Assembly: GCA_015472025.1 (NCBI GenBank)
Contig: BNHL01000001.1
Coordinates: 3,460,001 to 3,524,000 of the forward strand
DNA from: Cytophagales bacterium WSM2-2
GTDB lineage: Bacteria; Bacteroidota; Bacteroidia; Cytophagales; Cyclobacteriaceae
DNA length: 64,000 nt
Direction: 5' to 3'
The translations under genes were made by a program, and so were the position numbers. The notes below the pieces were generated by a model that saw nothing but the letters and a program-made list of their open reading frames with translations, was not told the DNA's origin and did no database searches. Positions 48,052 to 56,204 of the stretch are shown here, piece by piece. How positions within the stretch are numbered: the first letter of the stretch is position 1; the number at the start of each line of letters is the position of its first letter.

Positions 48052-48630
48052 ATGAGAAGAATAATTGCAGCAATAAATATGACACTTGACGGGATTTTCG
48101 ATCATACGGCAGGTACCCCCGATGAAGAATTACTTCAGCATTATGCCGACCTGTTAAGCAACGTAGACACCGTTCTATATGGAAGGATAACTTACCAACT
48201 TATGAAATATTGGAAAGAGGTAGCGAAAAACCCTACCGGTGAAAAAGCAACGGACGAATTTGCGGTGATAATGAATAAAGTCCCCAAAATAGTTTTTTCA
48301 CACACGCATAAAAATGTAGACCCGATAGCTATCGGGTGGGAAAGCGCGAAGCTAGCAAATCGAGATCTTGAAGAAGAAGTTTTAGAACTCAAACAATCCC
48401 GCCACGGCGGGAGCAAAGATATTTTAGTTGGCAGTCGAAGTTTAATTATTCAATTAATGAAACTCAATTTGATTGATGAACTTCAGCTTTGTGTTCACCC
48501 CGTTGTAGCAGGCGGTGGTTTGCAGTTATTTGAAAGCATAAACGATAGAACTGTTTTTAAACTCACAAAGACAAAGACATTTAGTGGTGGTGCAATCACT
48601 CTTTACTATGAACCGACAAAAGTGAGTTAA
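48052..48630 (+). CDS. Dihydrofolate reductase-like (RibD C-terminal) protein
   Basis: The 192-residue protein is a RibD_C/DHFR-like family member: MRRIIAAINMTLDGIFDHTAG (1-21), VDTVLYGRITYQLM (about 38-51), KIVFSHTHKNVD (about 79-90), KDILVGSRSLIIQLMKLNLIDELQLCVHPVVAGGGLQLFE (about 123-162). This group binds NADPH and reduces unknown substrates; it is distinct from chromosomal FolA. It is transcribed as a one-gene cassette. Confidence 0.88.
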   Translation: MRRIIAAINMTLDGIFDHTAGTPDEELLQHYADLLSNVDTVLYGRITYQLMKYWKEVAKNPTGEKATDEFAVIMNKVPKIVFSHTHKNVDPIAIGWESAKLANRDLEEEVLELKQSRHGGSKDILVGSRSLIIQLMKLNLIDELQLCVHPVVAGGGLQLFESINDRTVFKLTKTKTFSGGAITLYYEPTKVS

Positions 48631-48660
48631 GCTTGACGTTTTGTTTTTTTAATTTTGTTT

Positions 48661-48722
48661 CAGCAACGTGGGACGGTGACGCTTCGAAAGCCCAAGCCGT
48701 CATAAACATAAACGTTGTGGGT
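48661..48722. repeat. attC-like palindrome P6, right arm only
   Basis: GGGACGGTGACGCTTCGAAA then GCCCAAGCCGTCATAAACAT then AAACGTTGTGGG. The left arm that should follow the stop at 48630 is missing. It ends about 36 bases before the ATG at 48758. Confidence 0.65.
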
Positions 48723-48757
48723 AGATATGGCCAGAACAGAGTAACTGACGTAACAAA

Positions 48758-49381
48758 ATGATTGGAGCAAATATTTATACTATAAATCCGCAATCAGCGA
48801 AAGCGTTTTTTGTTAAGGCAGACCAATTAATAAAAATAATTGACCCCAAAGGTCACCAGACGGGTGACATTTTTGCTGTGGTAAGTTCAGACTCAACGGA
48901 ATGTCTTTCTACAGGAGTCACCATTGATTGCAACGCCAATATTTACCTAAACGAAAAAGATTTCTTATACAGTAATAAGTACAATAAGTTACTTCAAATT
49001 GAAGAAGACAAGGTGGGTACGCATGACTTGATACACCCCACATGCAGCCAACGAATGTATGAAGTGCATTATAATGTTGACAAGCCGCATCCGTCATGCC
49101 ACCAAAACATCCAGGATTGTCTAAAAGAATTTGGGATAGAGTATAAAAATCTCACCACGGTTTTCAACTTCTTTCTGAACTCTCGAATAGATGAGAATGG
49201 TAAAATCATTTACAACAAAACGGTTGCAAACCCAGGGAGGTTCATAACTCTCCGGGCATGCACGGATTTGATAATCGCCATTACTTCATGCTCAGTAACG
49301 CAAAGTGCGCTTAATAACTTCTCCGCGAGCTCTATAGTGGTGGAGTTAATCGCGACCGAAAATAACGGTGGCACGATTTAA
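48758..49381 (+). CDS. DUF1989 / urea carboxylase-associated family protein
   Basis: The 207-residue protein has the DUF1989 pattern: QLIKIIDPKGHQTGDIFAVVSSD (about 23-45), DKVGTHDLIHPTCSQRMYEV (about 84-103, Cys in a metal-like position), PHPSCHQNIQDCLKEFGI (about 109-126) and VFNFFLNSRIDENGKI (about 133-148). The family appears next to urea carboxylase genes, but no such genes are here. It is a cytosolic, probably metal-binding protein of unknown function, in a one-gene cassette position. Confidence 0.82.
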   Translation: MIGANIYTINPQSAKAFFVKADQLIKIIDPKGHQTGDIFAVVSSDSTECLSTGVTIDCNANIYLNEKDFLYSNKYNKLLQIEEDKVGTHDLIHPTCSQRMYEVHYNVDKPHPSCHQNIQDCLKEFGIEYKNLTTVFNFFLNSRIDENGKIIYNKTVANPGRFITLRACTDLIIAITSCSVTQSALNNFSASSIVVELIATENNGGTI

Positions 49382-49429
49382 AAAATCGTGAAGACAGATA
49401 ACTACTCACAACAAAGTGCATCCGGTTCT

Positions 49430-49600
49430 CAGCAGAGTCTCCATTTCAGGACCATGTGCGATTGGAATAAATTTGCCGCATTGTAAACGTGAAACACCCA
49501 AACGCCACTGATAACTTGGATATTTACCAATGAATGGGTACCATTGGATTATGAATATGGAAAGGGTGGGATCAAATAGGGAGACTAAACATTTTCATAC
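49430..49600 (+). repeat. CAGAGTCTC element plus orphan gene tail, copy h
   Basis: GTTCTCAGCAGAGTCTCCAT, AATTTGCCGCATTGTAAACG, CTTGGATATTTACCAATGAA and GGATTATGAATATGGAAAGG repeat the layout of copy d (36006). Here the tail frame reads ITWIFTNEWVPLDYEYGKGGIK-like with an upstream stop, so it is only a relic. Confidence 0.7.
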
Positions 49601-49637
49601 TATTATGATACTCATACTTTGAAATCAGAGATTAAAA

Positions 49638-49991
49638 ATGATGACAAACAAAACAATCAAGACCGTATTAACCTGGCTCCCTTCTATACTAGTAATTGTC
49701 TTTTTTATCCAAAATGCGTTTAGCAAAATATTTTATTCAAACGGATTAGACAAATTAGGTTCAAACAACACAGTTCTCATTTTGACAGGAGTTGCTCTAC
49801 TAATTGCAATTGCATTATTTCTTTATGAAAAAACAGTAATTGTCGGTACGGCAATACTAGCTACATACATGACAGTCGTAGTTTTTATTCATATTAGTAA
49901 GGGAAAACCCTTCTTCTTGACGATTCTGATTATTCTCTTGACAATTGTTGCCGGGTATATTAGGAGAAAGAAGTTGAATAACACAAAATAG
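49638..49991 (+). CDS. DoxX-like four-helix membrane protein
   Basis: The 117-residue protein has four transmembrane helices (about 12-28, 45-61, 68-86, 92-108) and a basic end (YIRRKKLNNTK). LTWLPSILVIVFFIQNAFSKI is typical of small DoxX-like proteins. It lies between orphan tail h and palindrome P7, as a one-gene cassette. ATG at 49638 or 49641. Confidence 0.7.
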   Translation: MMTNKTIKTVLTWLPSILVIVFFIQNAFSKIFYSNGLDKLGSNNTVLILTGVALLIAIALFLYEKTVIVGTAILATYMTVVVFIHISKGKPFFLTILIILLTIVAGYIRRKKLNNTK

Positions 49992-50000
49992 AAACAAGTA

Positions 50001-50142
50001 GCCGGCAAAGTGCGTATGCCAGCTTGGGCCAGTAAGTTTGAAGAGCTCGTTTTCTTAATTTAGTTTTGTGACAGCCGATCTGCCTGCGCGAAACGCTACA
50101 GACAGGTAATGATGTGTTTCAAAAACCCAGGCTGTTATACGC
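50001..50142. repeat. attC-like imperfect palindrome P7
   Basis: The left arm GCCGGCAAAGTGCGTATGCC then AGCTTGGGCC starts 10 bases after the stop. The right arm AAACCCAGGCTGTTATACGC then AATAC ends 14 bases before the ATG at 50156. GTGCGTATgcCAGCtTGGG pairs with CCCAgGCTGttATACGCA. Confidence 0.78.
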
Positions 50143-50155
50143 AATACTAAATATC

Positions 50156-51232
50156 ATGAACCTCATATTCAGAAAAATCCCCAAAAGCAGTCTGCTCATT
50201 TCTGCGCTTTCTCTTTTTATTTTATGGACGCCTGCATATGCCCAAGAAAAGAAGCATAGCGAAAGATACGTGGATGCATATAAACAATATTTAGATGCTG
50301 CATGTCCAATCAAAAAAGACAGCATTCAACATTTTGTTTATTTTGCCCGAGACCGAGAGTTGATAAAGGATCATCCTTTTTTACACTCCATGTTTAGAGG
50401 TGCGCAAATCATGTACTCGTGGCGTCAGCTTGAACCCGAAAAAGGGAAGTACGATTTTTCGATTTTGCTGGAAGACTATAAGTATCTTAAAAAATTTAAC
50501 AAGAAACTATTTGTTACGCTACAAGATGTAACCTTTAACGCCAAGCGCAAAGCTGTGCTGGACTACATACTTACTGAAGCATATGATGGTGGAGCTGTAG
50601 AGCAATACAACGCGGACGGCAGACCAGGCGGTTGGGTAGCCAAACGGTGGAATAAAAAAGTACGGGAACGATTTGCACAACTAATACAAGCACTGGGCAA
50701 AGACTTCGATGGAAAAATAGAAGGCATTAACCTTCAGGAAACAGCAATAGAAGTAAAGGATTCCGGTTTTTCGGAGTTGGACTACGTAACGGGCTTAAAA
50801 GAAAATATGCTTGCATTAAAACAAGCTTTTCCAAAATCGGTTACTATGATATATGCCAATTTTATGCCCGGTGAATGGTTGCCAGGAAACGACAAAGGCT
50901 ACCTAAGAAGCATTTATAAATATGGCGAACAAATTGGTGTTGGCCTGGGTGGACCCGATTTGATGGTAAAAAGAAAAGGACAGCTAAACCATACCATTGC
51001 TATGATGCATGAAAACCACTATACTGTTCCACTTGGTATAGCCATAGAAGACGGTAACTACATTGGTGAAACAGGCGATGCAACCGAAGATAAATCCAAA
51101 ATACACGAAAACATTGTTCCATTGCTTCATGCCTTTGCTAAAGATTTTTTGAAGGTAAATTATATGTTTTGGGCAAATCAAGAACCTTATTTTAAACAAG
51201 ATGTGTTGAGTTGTTTCAACAATGACAACTAA
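50156..51232 (+). CDS. Secreted glycoside-hydrolase-like TIM-barrel protein
   Basis: Starting at the ATG at 50156, the 358-residue product has a signal peptide ending YAQ (about 30). The rest has TIM-barrel pattern features of glycoside hydrolases acting on polysaccharide: GAQIMYSWRQLEPEKGKYDF (about 81-100, a GH42/GH35/GH5-like entry), KLFVTLQDV, KIEGINLQETAIEV (Glu as acid-base candidate at about 199), and VPLGIAIEDGNYIGETG (a second acidic candidate). The exact GH family is unclear. It would act in the periplasm or outside. Confidence 0.7.
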   Translation: MNLIFRKIPKSSLLISALSLFILWTPAYAQEKKHSERYVDAYKQYLDAACPIKKDSIQHFVYFARDRELIKDHPFLHSMFRGAQIMYSWRQLEPEKGKYDFSILLEDYKYLKKFNKKLFVTLQDVTFNAKRKAVLDYILTEAYDGGAVEQYNADGRPGGWVAKRWNKKVRERFAQLIQALGKDFDGKIEGINLQETAIEVKDSGFSELDYVTGLKENMLALKQAFPKSVTMIYANFMPGEWLPGNDKGYLRSIYKYGEQIGVGLGGPDLMVKRKGQLNHTIAMMHENHYTVPLGIAIEDGNYIGETGDATEDKSKIHENIVPLLHAFAKDFLKVNYMFWANQEPYFKQDVLSCFNNDN

Positions 51233-51268
51233 AAAGTACCATAACCTTAGATAATTTTAAAAAATAGT

Positions 51269-51958
51269 ATGAGTAAAATGAAAATAATAGGACTTGTAGG
51301 TGGAGTAAGCTGGGTGTCAACTATGGACTATTACAAGTTCATAAATGAAGGGATCAATGAAAGGTTAGGTGGACTGAATTTTTCAGAATGCATAATTTAT
51401 TCACTGAATTTTGGAGATGTTCAGGAAAGAGGTTGGAAGAATTCATTTGAGCTTTTGCTTAATGCGTGCCAGAGTTTAAAGAGAAGTGGCGCTGATGCCA
51501 TAGTTTTATGTGCTAACACTGCACATCTGTTTGCTGACGATCTTGAAGACAAAATAAAATTACCAGTTATTAATATAGTAACAGAAACAGCGAAAGCCAT
51601 TAGGCAACAAGGCCTTGTGAAAGTTGGACTATTGGGAACGAAGTTTACAATGGAAATGGAGTTTTATAGAAAGAAACTGGAAGAAAATGGGTTGAATGTT
51701 TTAATACCGGAGAAGCAGGAGACAAGGGACTATGTGCAGCATACATTGAAAGAAGAATTAGGCAGAGGTATACTTAATCCTGACACAAAGCAGAATTATA
51801 TTTCAATCATGAAGGACTTGGTTGGGCGAGGCGCTGAAGGTATAATACTGGGTTGTACTGAAATTCCAATGTTAATCAGCCAGGAGGATTTTTCAAAACC
51901 GATATTTGACACGACAAAAATTCATACGAACGCAATTGTTGAATACGCATTAGCATAG
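51269..51958 (+). CDS. Aspartate/glutamate racemase family protein
   Basis: The 229-residue protein has both catalytic cysteines of the racemase family: VLCANTAHLF (Cys80 region) and ILGCTEIPML (Cys190 region), with GLVGGVSWVSTMDYY at the start (aspartate-racemase-like) and GLLGTKFTMEMEFY in the middle. PLP-independent racemisation of Asp or Glu, or a related amino-acid-like substrate. The start ATG at 51269 (or 51278) follows the GH gene by 36 bases without a palindrome, so the two genes could be one two-gene cassette. Confidence 0.88.
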   Translation: MSKMKIIGLVGGVSWVSTMDYYKFINEGINERLGGLNFSECIIYSLNFGDVQERGWKNSFELLLNACQSLKRSGADAIVLCANTAHLFADDLEDKIKLPVINIVTETAKAIRQQGLVKVGLLGTKFTMEMEFYRKKLEENGLNVLIPEKQETRDYVQHTLKEELGRGILNPDTKQNYISIMKDLVGRGAEGIILGCTEIPMLISQEDFSKPIFDTTKIHTNAIVEYALA

Positions 51959-51959
51959 G

Positions 51960-52010
51960 CTTCGAAATTCCAATACGCCATAAACACAGACCGTGACGCT
52001 TCTTACGGCA
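51960..52010. repeat. attC-like palindrome P8, right arm only
   Basis: CTTCGAAATTCCAATACGCC then ATAAACACAGACCGTGACGC, ending 14 bases before the ATG at 52025. CGCCATAAACA matches the right arm of P1 and P4. The left arm is absent. Confidence 0.55.
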
Positions 52011-52024
52011 ATAATTTTACAGAT

Positions 52025-52591
52025 ATGAAGGTTGTCAAGCGCATTGGAATAGGAGCACTGATTTTCATTTTGACAGTACTAGTATTTCGAGGATGGGTTT
52101 ACCGGCATCTTTTTACTTACAAGTCAATCGGAGAAAGAACAAATTATAAGGCCACTGATTTTAAACTCCTTCAATACATTGATTCAAGTTCCGGTAGACA
52201 GGATTCTCAAATCAAGAGCATCATTGAAACAAGTCTTTCCCTGACATCAAAATCTTTGATTTTCACCGATGAATTGGATGATAAGGATCCAAACAAATTG
52301 ATAGTTTCAAAACGCGCCAATTGTATTGGATACGCGGCCTTTTTTTCAGCCGTCTGCAATCGGCTATTGGTAAAAAACAATTTGGATAAACAATGGATTG
52401 CAAAACCTTTGATTGGGCAACTTTATTTTTTAGATAATAACATCCATCCCTACTTCAAGTCAGCCTTTTTCAAAGATCATGACTTTGCTGTTATCGAAAA
52501 CAAAACTACTGGACAAGTATTTGCGGTTGATCCTTCTTTAAACGATTATACTGGAATTGACTTCGTACGATTCGTTTCAACGGGCGAATAA
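52025..52591 (+). CDS. Transglutaminase-like membrane-anchored protein
   Basis: The 188-residue protein has an N-terminal anchor (about 8-25) and a papain-like transglutaminase domain with the triad Cys in KRANCIGYAAFFSAVCNRLL (about 97-116), His in FFKDHDFAVIENK (about 149-161) and Asp in VFAVDPSL (about 167-174). At about 150 residues it is a minimal member. It lies between partial palindromes P8 and P9, a typical one-gene cassette. Confidence 0.78.
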   Translation: MKVVKRIGIGALIFILTVLVFRGWVYRHLFTYKSIGERTNYKATDFKLLQYIDSSSGRQDSQIKSIIETSLSLTSKSLIFTDELDDKDPNKLIVSKRANCIGYAAFFSAVCNRLLVKNNLDKQWIAKPLIGQLYFLDNNIHPYFKSAFFKDHDFAVIENKTTGQVFAVDPSLNDYTGIDFVRFVSTGE

Positions 52592-52650
52592 CAAAGTGTT
52601 TATGTCAACCTGCAGCTGACGTGTTCCCGAAGTTTAGTTTGTTGACCATT
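52588..52650. repeat. attC-like palindrome P9, left arm only
   Basis: The stop codon itself is part of the arm: AATAACAAAGTGTTTATGTC then AACCTGCAGCTGACGTG, followed by the loop motif CCCGAAGTTTAGTTTGTTG that recurs in other elements. No right arm is visible; the MarR operator region follows instead. Confidence 0.65.
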
Positions 52651-52715
52651 TACTTAAAAACCGCTCACCAAGATCACAAGCAGGTGTATCTTTCAATTCA
52701 AACTATTCTTTAGCA

Positions 52716-52752
52716 TATTAGTTGACTTTGTCAACTAATAAAAATATGTTTG
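52716..52752 (+). promoter_or_regulatory. MarR operator and promoter (25-bp perfect palindrome plus TAnnTTTG)
   Basis: Bases 52716-52740 are a perfect inverted repeat with arms TATTAGTTGAC and GTCAACTAATA around TTT. A TTG at 52722-52724 is spaced 20 bases before the -7 box TATGTTTG (52745-52752). The ATG is at 52757. So the palindrome covers the -33 element, and the mRNA would be leaderless, exactly as in the PadR operon. Confidence 0.8.
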
Positions 52753-52756
52753 TCAT

Positions 52757-53197
52757 ATGAAAGACAAGCATATCGCGGATATAAGAGCCTTTAATAGATT
52801 TTATACCAATGTAATCGGGTTACTGGATCAGCATATTCTAAACAGTGAATACTCCTTACCTGAGGTACGGATACTGTATGAGTTGTATCACCATGAAAAC
52901 CTGACTGGCAGTGATATCATCGCATCCTTAGGTATTGACAAGGGATACCTGAGCAGAATATTTCGTCACCTTGAGAAGAAAAAACTGATTTCAAAAAAAC
53001 GATCTAATGAAGACGGTCGCTCTATTCATCTTAGTCTGACAAAAAAAGGCAGGAGCGAATTTGAAATTCTTAACGAGGCCTCCAATGTCCAGATCAAAAA
53101 AACACTTGAGCCCTTAACAGAAGGGGCCTGTGATAAGCTAGCCCGTAACATGGCCGAAATACAACTGATTCTTTCAAAAGCTCATCAAAACACTTAG
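52757..53197 (+). CDS. MarR family transcriptional regulator
   Basis: The 146-residue protein has a winged-helix DNA-binding domain: LPEVRILYELYHHENLTGSDIIASLGIDKGYLSRIFRHLEKKKLISKKRSNEDGRSIHLSLTKKGR covers helix 2 to the wing (about 34-99), flanked by dimerisation helices. The recognition helix is KGYLSRIFRHLEKK. A perfect palindrome over the promoter fits autorepression. It forms an operon with the GNAT gene 4 bases downstream. Confidence 0.93.
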   Translation: MKDKHIADIRAFNRFYTNVIGLLDQHILNSEYSLPEVRILYELYHHENLTGSDIIASLGIDKGYLSRIFRHLEKKKLISKKRSNEDGRSIHLSLTKKGRSEFEILNEASNVQIKKTLEPLTEGACDKLARNMAEIQLILSKAHQNT

Positions 53198-53201
53198 CGA
53201 T

Positions 53202-53756
53202 ATGAGTACAAGGATTACAATCAACGACATTACGATCAGAACGGAACTGAAACCCGGTGATTTAGGCTATGTAATTCATCGTCACGGAAAGCTCTATGGT
53301 GATGAATATGACTATGGAGTATCTTTTGAGGCATATGTGGCGTCAGGAATTTTTGAATTTTACAAAACGTATAACCCTGAATTGGATAGGGTTTGGATAT
53401 GCGAGCATAATCAGAGCATTATAGGATTCCTGCTTCTAATGCACCGGGAAAATAAGGTAGCGCAACTACGCTACTTCTACTTAGAATCGGCATACAGAGG
53501 CATTGGTCTGGGTAAAAAACTGATGTCATTATACATGGATTTTTTAGTAAAATGCGGTTATACATCTTCTTATTTATGGACTACGCATGAACTTGTCTCA
53601 GCGGCCTCGCTTTATGTCAGGCATGGGTTCAAACTAACAGAGGAAAAAGAATCAACATCATTTGGTAAAGCTCTTAGAGAGCAGCGATACGATTTAACAG
53701 TTCAACCGAATATATCTAATCCGGCACCTCAAAATACGAAGTCTTACATTCCGTAA
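53202..53756 (+). CDS. GNAT family N-acetyltransferase
   Basis: The 184-residue protein has the GNAT core: QSIIGFLLLMHRENKVAQLRYFYLESAYRGIGLGKKLMSLYMDF (about 67-110), with the acetyl-CoA pyrophosphate loop YRGIGLGKKL (about 93-102) and ASLYVRHGFKLTEEKES near the end (about 138-154). MarR-GNAT pairs (fused or adjacent) are common; the transferase is usually the regulated activity. 4 bases after the MarR stop. Confidence 0.9.
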   Translation: MSTRITINDITIRTELKPGDLGYVIHRHGKLYGDEYDYGVSFEAYVASGIFEFYKTYNPELDRVWICEHNQSIIGFLLLMHRENKVAQLRYFYLESAYRGIGLGKKLMSLYMDFLVKCGYTSSYLWTTHELVSAASLYVRHGFKLTEEKESTSFGKALREQRYDLTVQPNISNPAPQNTKSYIP

Positions 53757-53807
53757 TTTGTGTTATACATCCCGTTTACTGTGTTAATTCACCCTGGTTC
53801 GCCAATC

Positions 53808-53815
53808 TAAATTTG
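53808..53815 (+). promoter_or_regulatory. -7 promoter element TAAATTTG before the SDR gene
   Basis: TAAATTTG is an exact TAnnTTTG match, 37 bases before the ATG at 53853. So the SDR and AraC genes start a separate transcript from the MarR-GNAT operon. Confidence 0.55.
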
Positions 53816-53852
53816 CAGTGTAAATAATTTAAAACATTTAAAATTTAGACAA

Positions 53853-54671
53853 ATGAAAAAAGTAGCATTAATCACAGGAGCAAGTTCAGGAATGGGAAAA
53901 TCAACAGCTGACATTCTGCACAGCCAAGGCTATACAGTCTATGGAGCGGCAAGACGTACAGACGAAATGAATGACCTGAAAGCAAAAGGAATGGGTGTAG
54001 TCTCGCTTGACTTAACCAATGATGCATCAATCGTTGAAGTTGTAAATACTATTCTCAATAAAGAAGGCAGAATAGATATTTTAGTTAACAACGCAGGCTA
54101 TGGTTCTTATGGTGCTGTGGAAGACGTTCCACTTGACGAAGCAAGAAGGCAGTTTGAAGTAAATCTTTTTGGTATGGCAAGATTGACACAGTTAGTTTTG
54201 CCAGGTATGCGTGAGCAAAAGTCAGGTAGAATCGTCAATATTTCATCAATGGGTGGTAAAATTTATACGCCACTGGGGGCATGGTATCATGCTACTAAGC
54301 ACGCTGTAGAAGGTTGGAGCGATTGTTTACGTTTAGAACTGAAAGACTTTGGAATAGATGTGGTAGTGGTAGAACCAGGTGGCATCAAAACACCTTGGGG
54401 GCAAATAGCCGCAGAAAATTTAAAGAAAACTTCAGGTAATGGAGCTTATGCTAGCTTCGCCAATAAAGTAGCAGAGAATACTAAGAAAATGTATACCGGA
54501 AATCAGTTGACTGATGTTAATATCCTTGGGCAAACTATTGCAAAAGCTGCAACTGACAAGAAGCCAAAAACCAGATATGTGAAAGGCTACATGGCTAAGC
54601 CGGCCATAGCAATTAGAAAATGGTTTGGTGACAAGGTGTATGACAAAGTAATAATGAGCCAGGTTAAGTAG
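53853..54671 (+). CDS. SDR family oxidoreductase
   Basis: The 272-residue protein has the classical SDR features: TGASSGMGKST (about 8-18), NNAGYGSYGAVE (about 84-95), the catalytic Ser in IVNISSMGGK and YHATKHA (Tyr and Lys, about 150-156), and PGGIKTPWGQIA. KKVALITGASSGMG with a C-terminal basic extension resembles the oxidoreductase group often paired with AraC regulators. The AraC gene follows 21 bases on. Confidence 0.92.
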   Translation: MKKVALITGASSGMGKSTADILHSQGYTVYGAARRTDEMNDLKAKGMGVVSLDLTNDASIVEVVNTILNKEGRIDILVNNAGYGSYGAVEDVPLDEARRQFEVNLFGMARLTQLVLPGMREQKSGRIVNISSMGGKIYTPLGAWYHATKHAVEGWSDCLRLELKDFGIDVVVVEPGGIKTPWGQIAAENLKKTSGNGAYASFANKVAENTKKMYTGNQLTDVNILGQTIAKAATDKKPKTRYVKGYMAKPAIAIRKWFGDKVYDKVIMSQVK

Positions 54672-54692
54672 GCTAAAATTTTGGCAAAAAAA

Positions 54693-55601
54693 ATGAAACC
54701 AGACATTAACAATATAAAGTCAATTAATCAACTGCACGAGATTTTTGGATTTGACAAACCCACACATCCATTGATTAGCATTATTGATGTTTCGAAATGG
54801 GAAATTCCAGAGCAATTTATTGGCGTAAAATTCACATCAGAACTATATACCATCGGTTTAAAAGATAAAAGTTGTGGTTTGCAATACGGAAGAAATACGT
54901 ATGATTTTAATGAAGGTGTATTATTTTTTACAGCGCCCGATCAAGTCAATTCTGTATCAAAAGCACAAAAATTAGATGAAATACAGGGATGGATGTTGTT
55001 CTTCCATCCCGATTTAATTCGCAATACCTCCTTGGGGCAAAGTATTGAAGACTACGGCTTCTTTTCTTACGATGTGCATGAAGCCCTGCATTTGTCAGAT
55101 GTAGAACAAAAGACTATCACCGATTGCAAGACTATGGTTCAAAATGAAATTTTGGAGCGAATAGACAATCATAGTCAAACCGTAATTGCATCTTCACTGG
55201 AGTTATTATTGAACTTATCAAGAAGATACTATGAGAGACAATTCAATACCCGGTCGGCACAAAATTCTGATGTTGTTAGCCAATTTCATTCACTACTGAA
55301 CAGCTATTTTAAAAGCGGGAAATTTGCAGAATCAGGAATTCCATCCGTAGAATACTTTTCAGACAAGATTCATCTTTCAGGAAATTATTTGAGTGACTTG
55401 CTGAAAAAAGAAACGGGATACGCTATAAAGGACCACGTAAATAATTTCATCATCGAAAAAGCTAAAACCTTATTGCTTAATGAATTTGAAACGGTTAGCG
55501 GGATAGCATATAATTTAGGATTTAACTATCCACATTATTTCAGCCGCTTATTCAAAAGTAAAACAGGACTGACGCCACACGAATATAGAAAGTTGAAATA
55601 G
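54693..55601 (+). CDS. AraC family transcriptional regulator
   Basis: Starting at the ATG at 54693 (an upstream TTG at 54681 is also in frame), the 302-residue product has an N-terminal cupin-like sensing domain (about 15-160) and a C-terminal AraC pair of HTHs: FSDKIHLSGNYLSDLLKKETG and VSGIAYNLGFNYPHYFSRLFKSKTGLTPHEYRK (about 220-300). Bacteroidota AraC proteins of this pattern usually activate the adjacent SDR gene. Confidence 0.93.
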   Translation: MKPDINNIKSINQLHEIFGFDKPTHPLISIIDVSKWEIPEQFIGVKFTSELYTIGLKDKSCGLQYGRNTYDFNEGVLFFTAPDQVNSVSKAQKLDEIQGWMLFFHPDLIRNTSLGQSIEDYGFFSYDVHEALHLSDVEQKTITDCKTMVQNEILERIDNHSQTVIASSLELLLNLSRRYYERQFNTRSAQNSDVVSQFHSLLNSYFKSGKFAESGIPSVEYFSDKIHLSGNYLSDLLKKETGYAIKDHVNNFIIEKAKTLLLNEFETVSGIAYNLGFNYPHYFSRLFKSKTGLTPHEYRKLK

Positions 55602-55656
55602 TTAGCGTAAATCATGAATTAAAGGGCCTTGGTAAAAATATTTTGCTAAAATCATG

Positions 55657-55702
55657 TTTGGTAACTTACAAGTTACGTATATTTGCGTAACTTTAAAGTA
55701 AC
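55657..55702 (+). promoter_or_regulatory. Promoter with GTAACTT operators before the SRPBCC operon
   Basis: TTTG (55657-55660) and the -7 box TATATTTG (55678-55685) are 17 bases apart. Exactly between them lies the perfect palindrome GTAACTTACAAGTTAC (55661-55676), and a second imperfect copy GTAACTTTAAAGTAAC follows at 55687-55702. Paired operators over a promoter suggest tight repression. No matching regulator gene (for example ArsR type) is adjacent. Confidence 0.75.
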
Positions 55703-55733
55703 CTAATTTACAAGGGACCAAAACAACAACAAA

Positions 55734-56180
55734 ATGAACAATCAAAATTTTTCAACCACAATCGTGGTGGAGCAATCGCCATCGGAAGTTTATAAAGCCA
55801 TCAACAATCCCCGTGCCTGGTGGAGTACAGAAATTGATGGCATCACGGACGAACCCAATGCCGAATGGAATTATCAGTATGGAGACAATCACCGGAGTAA
55901 AATGAAAGTCGTTGAAATGATTCCCGGCAAAAAAGTGGTTTGGTTGGTTGAAGAAAACTATTTCAAAAATGCCAAGGACCAAACTGAATGGGTGGGTAAT
56001 AAAATTACCTTTGAAATTTCAAAACAAGGTGACAAAACACAATTGACTTTCACCCAGATAGGATTGACCCCTTCCTATACTTGTTACAAGTCGTGCGAAT
56101 GGGCATGGACAGGATTTGTTCAAAAGAGTTTACAAAGTTTAATTGCCACAGGTACGGGGCAACTGCAGTGGTTTAAGTAA
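55734..56180 (+). CDS. AHSA1-like SRPBCC protein
   Basis: The 148-residue protein is an AHSA1/SRPBCC domain: FSTTIVVEQSPSEVYKAINNPRAWWSTEIDG (about 5-35), NHRSKMKVVEMIPGKKVVWLVEE (about 50-72), EWVGNKITFEISKQGDKTQLTFTQIGL (about 83-109) and a C-terminal WTGFVQKSLQSLIATG helix. Together with the YCII and double-SRPBCC genes it forms an operon under the GTAACTT operators. Ligand unknown. Confidence 0.88.
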   Translation: MNNQNFSTTIVVEQSPSEVYKAINNPRAWWSTEIDGITDEPNAEWNYQYGDNHRSKMKVVEMIPGKKVVWLVEENYFKNAKDQTEWVGNKITFEISKQGDKTQLTFTQIGLTPSYTCYKSCEWAWTGFVQKSLQSLIATGTGQLQWFK

Positions 56181-56204
56181 TTGTGGTCACAAAATGATTA
56201 AAAA

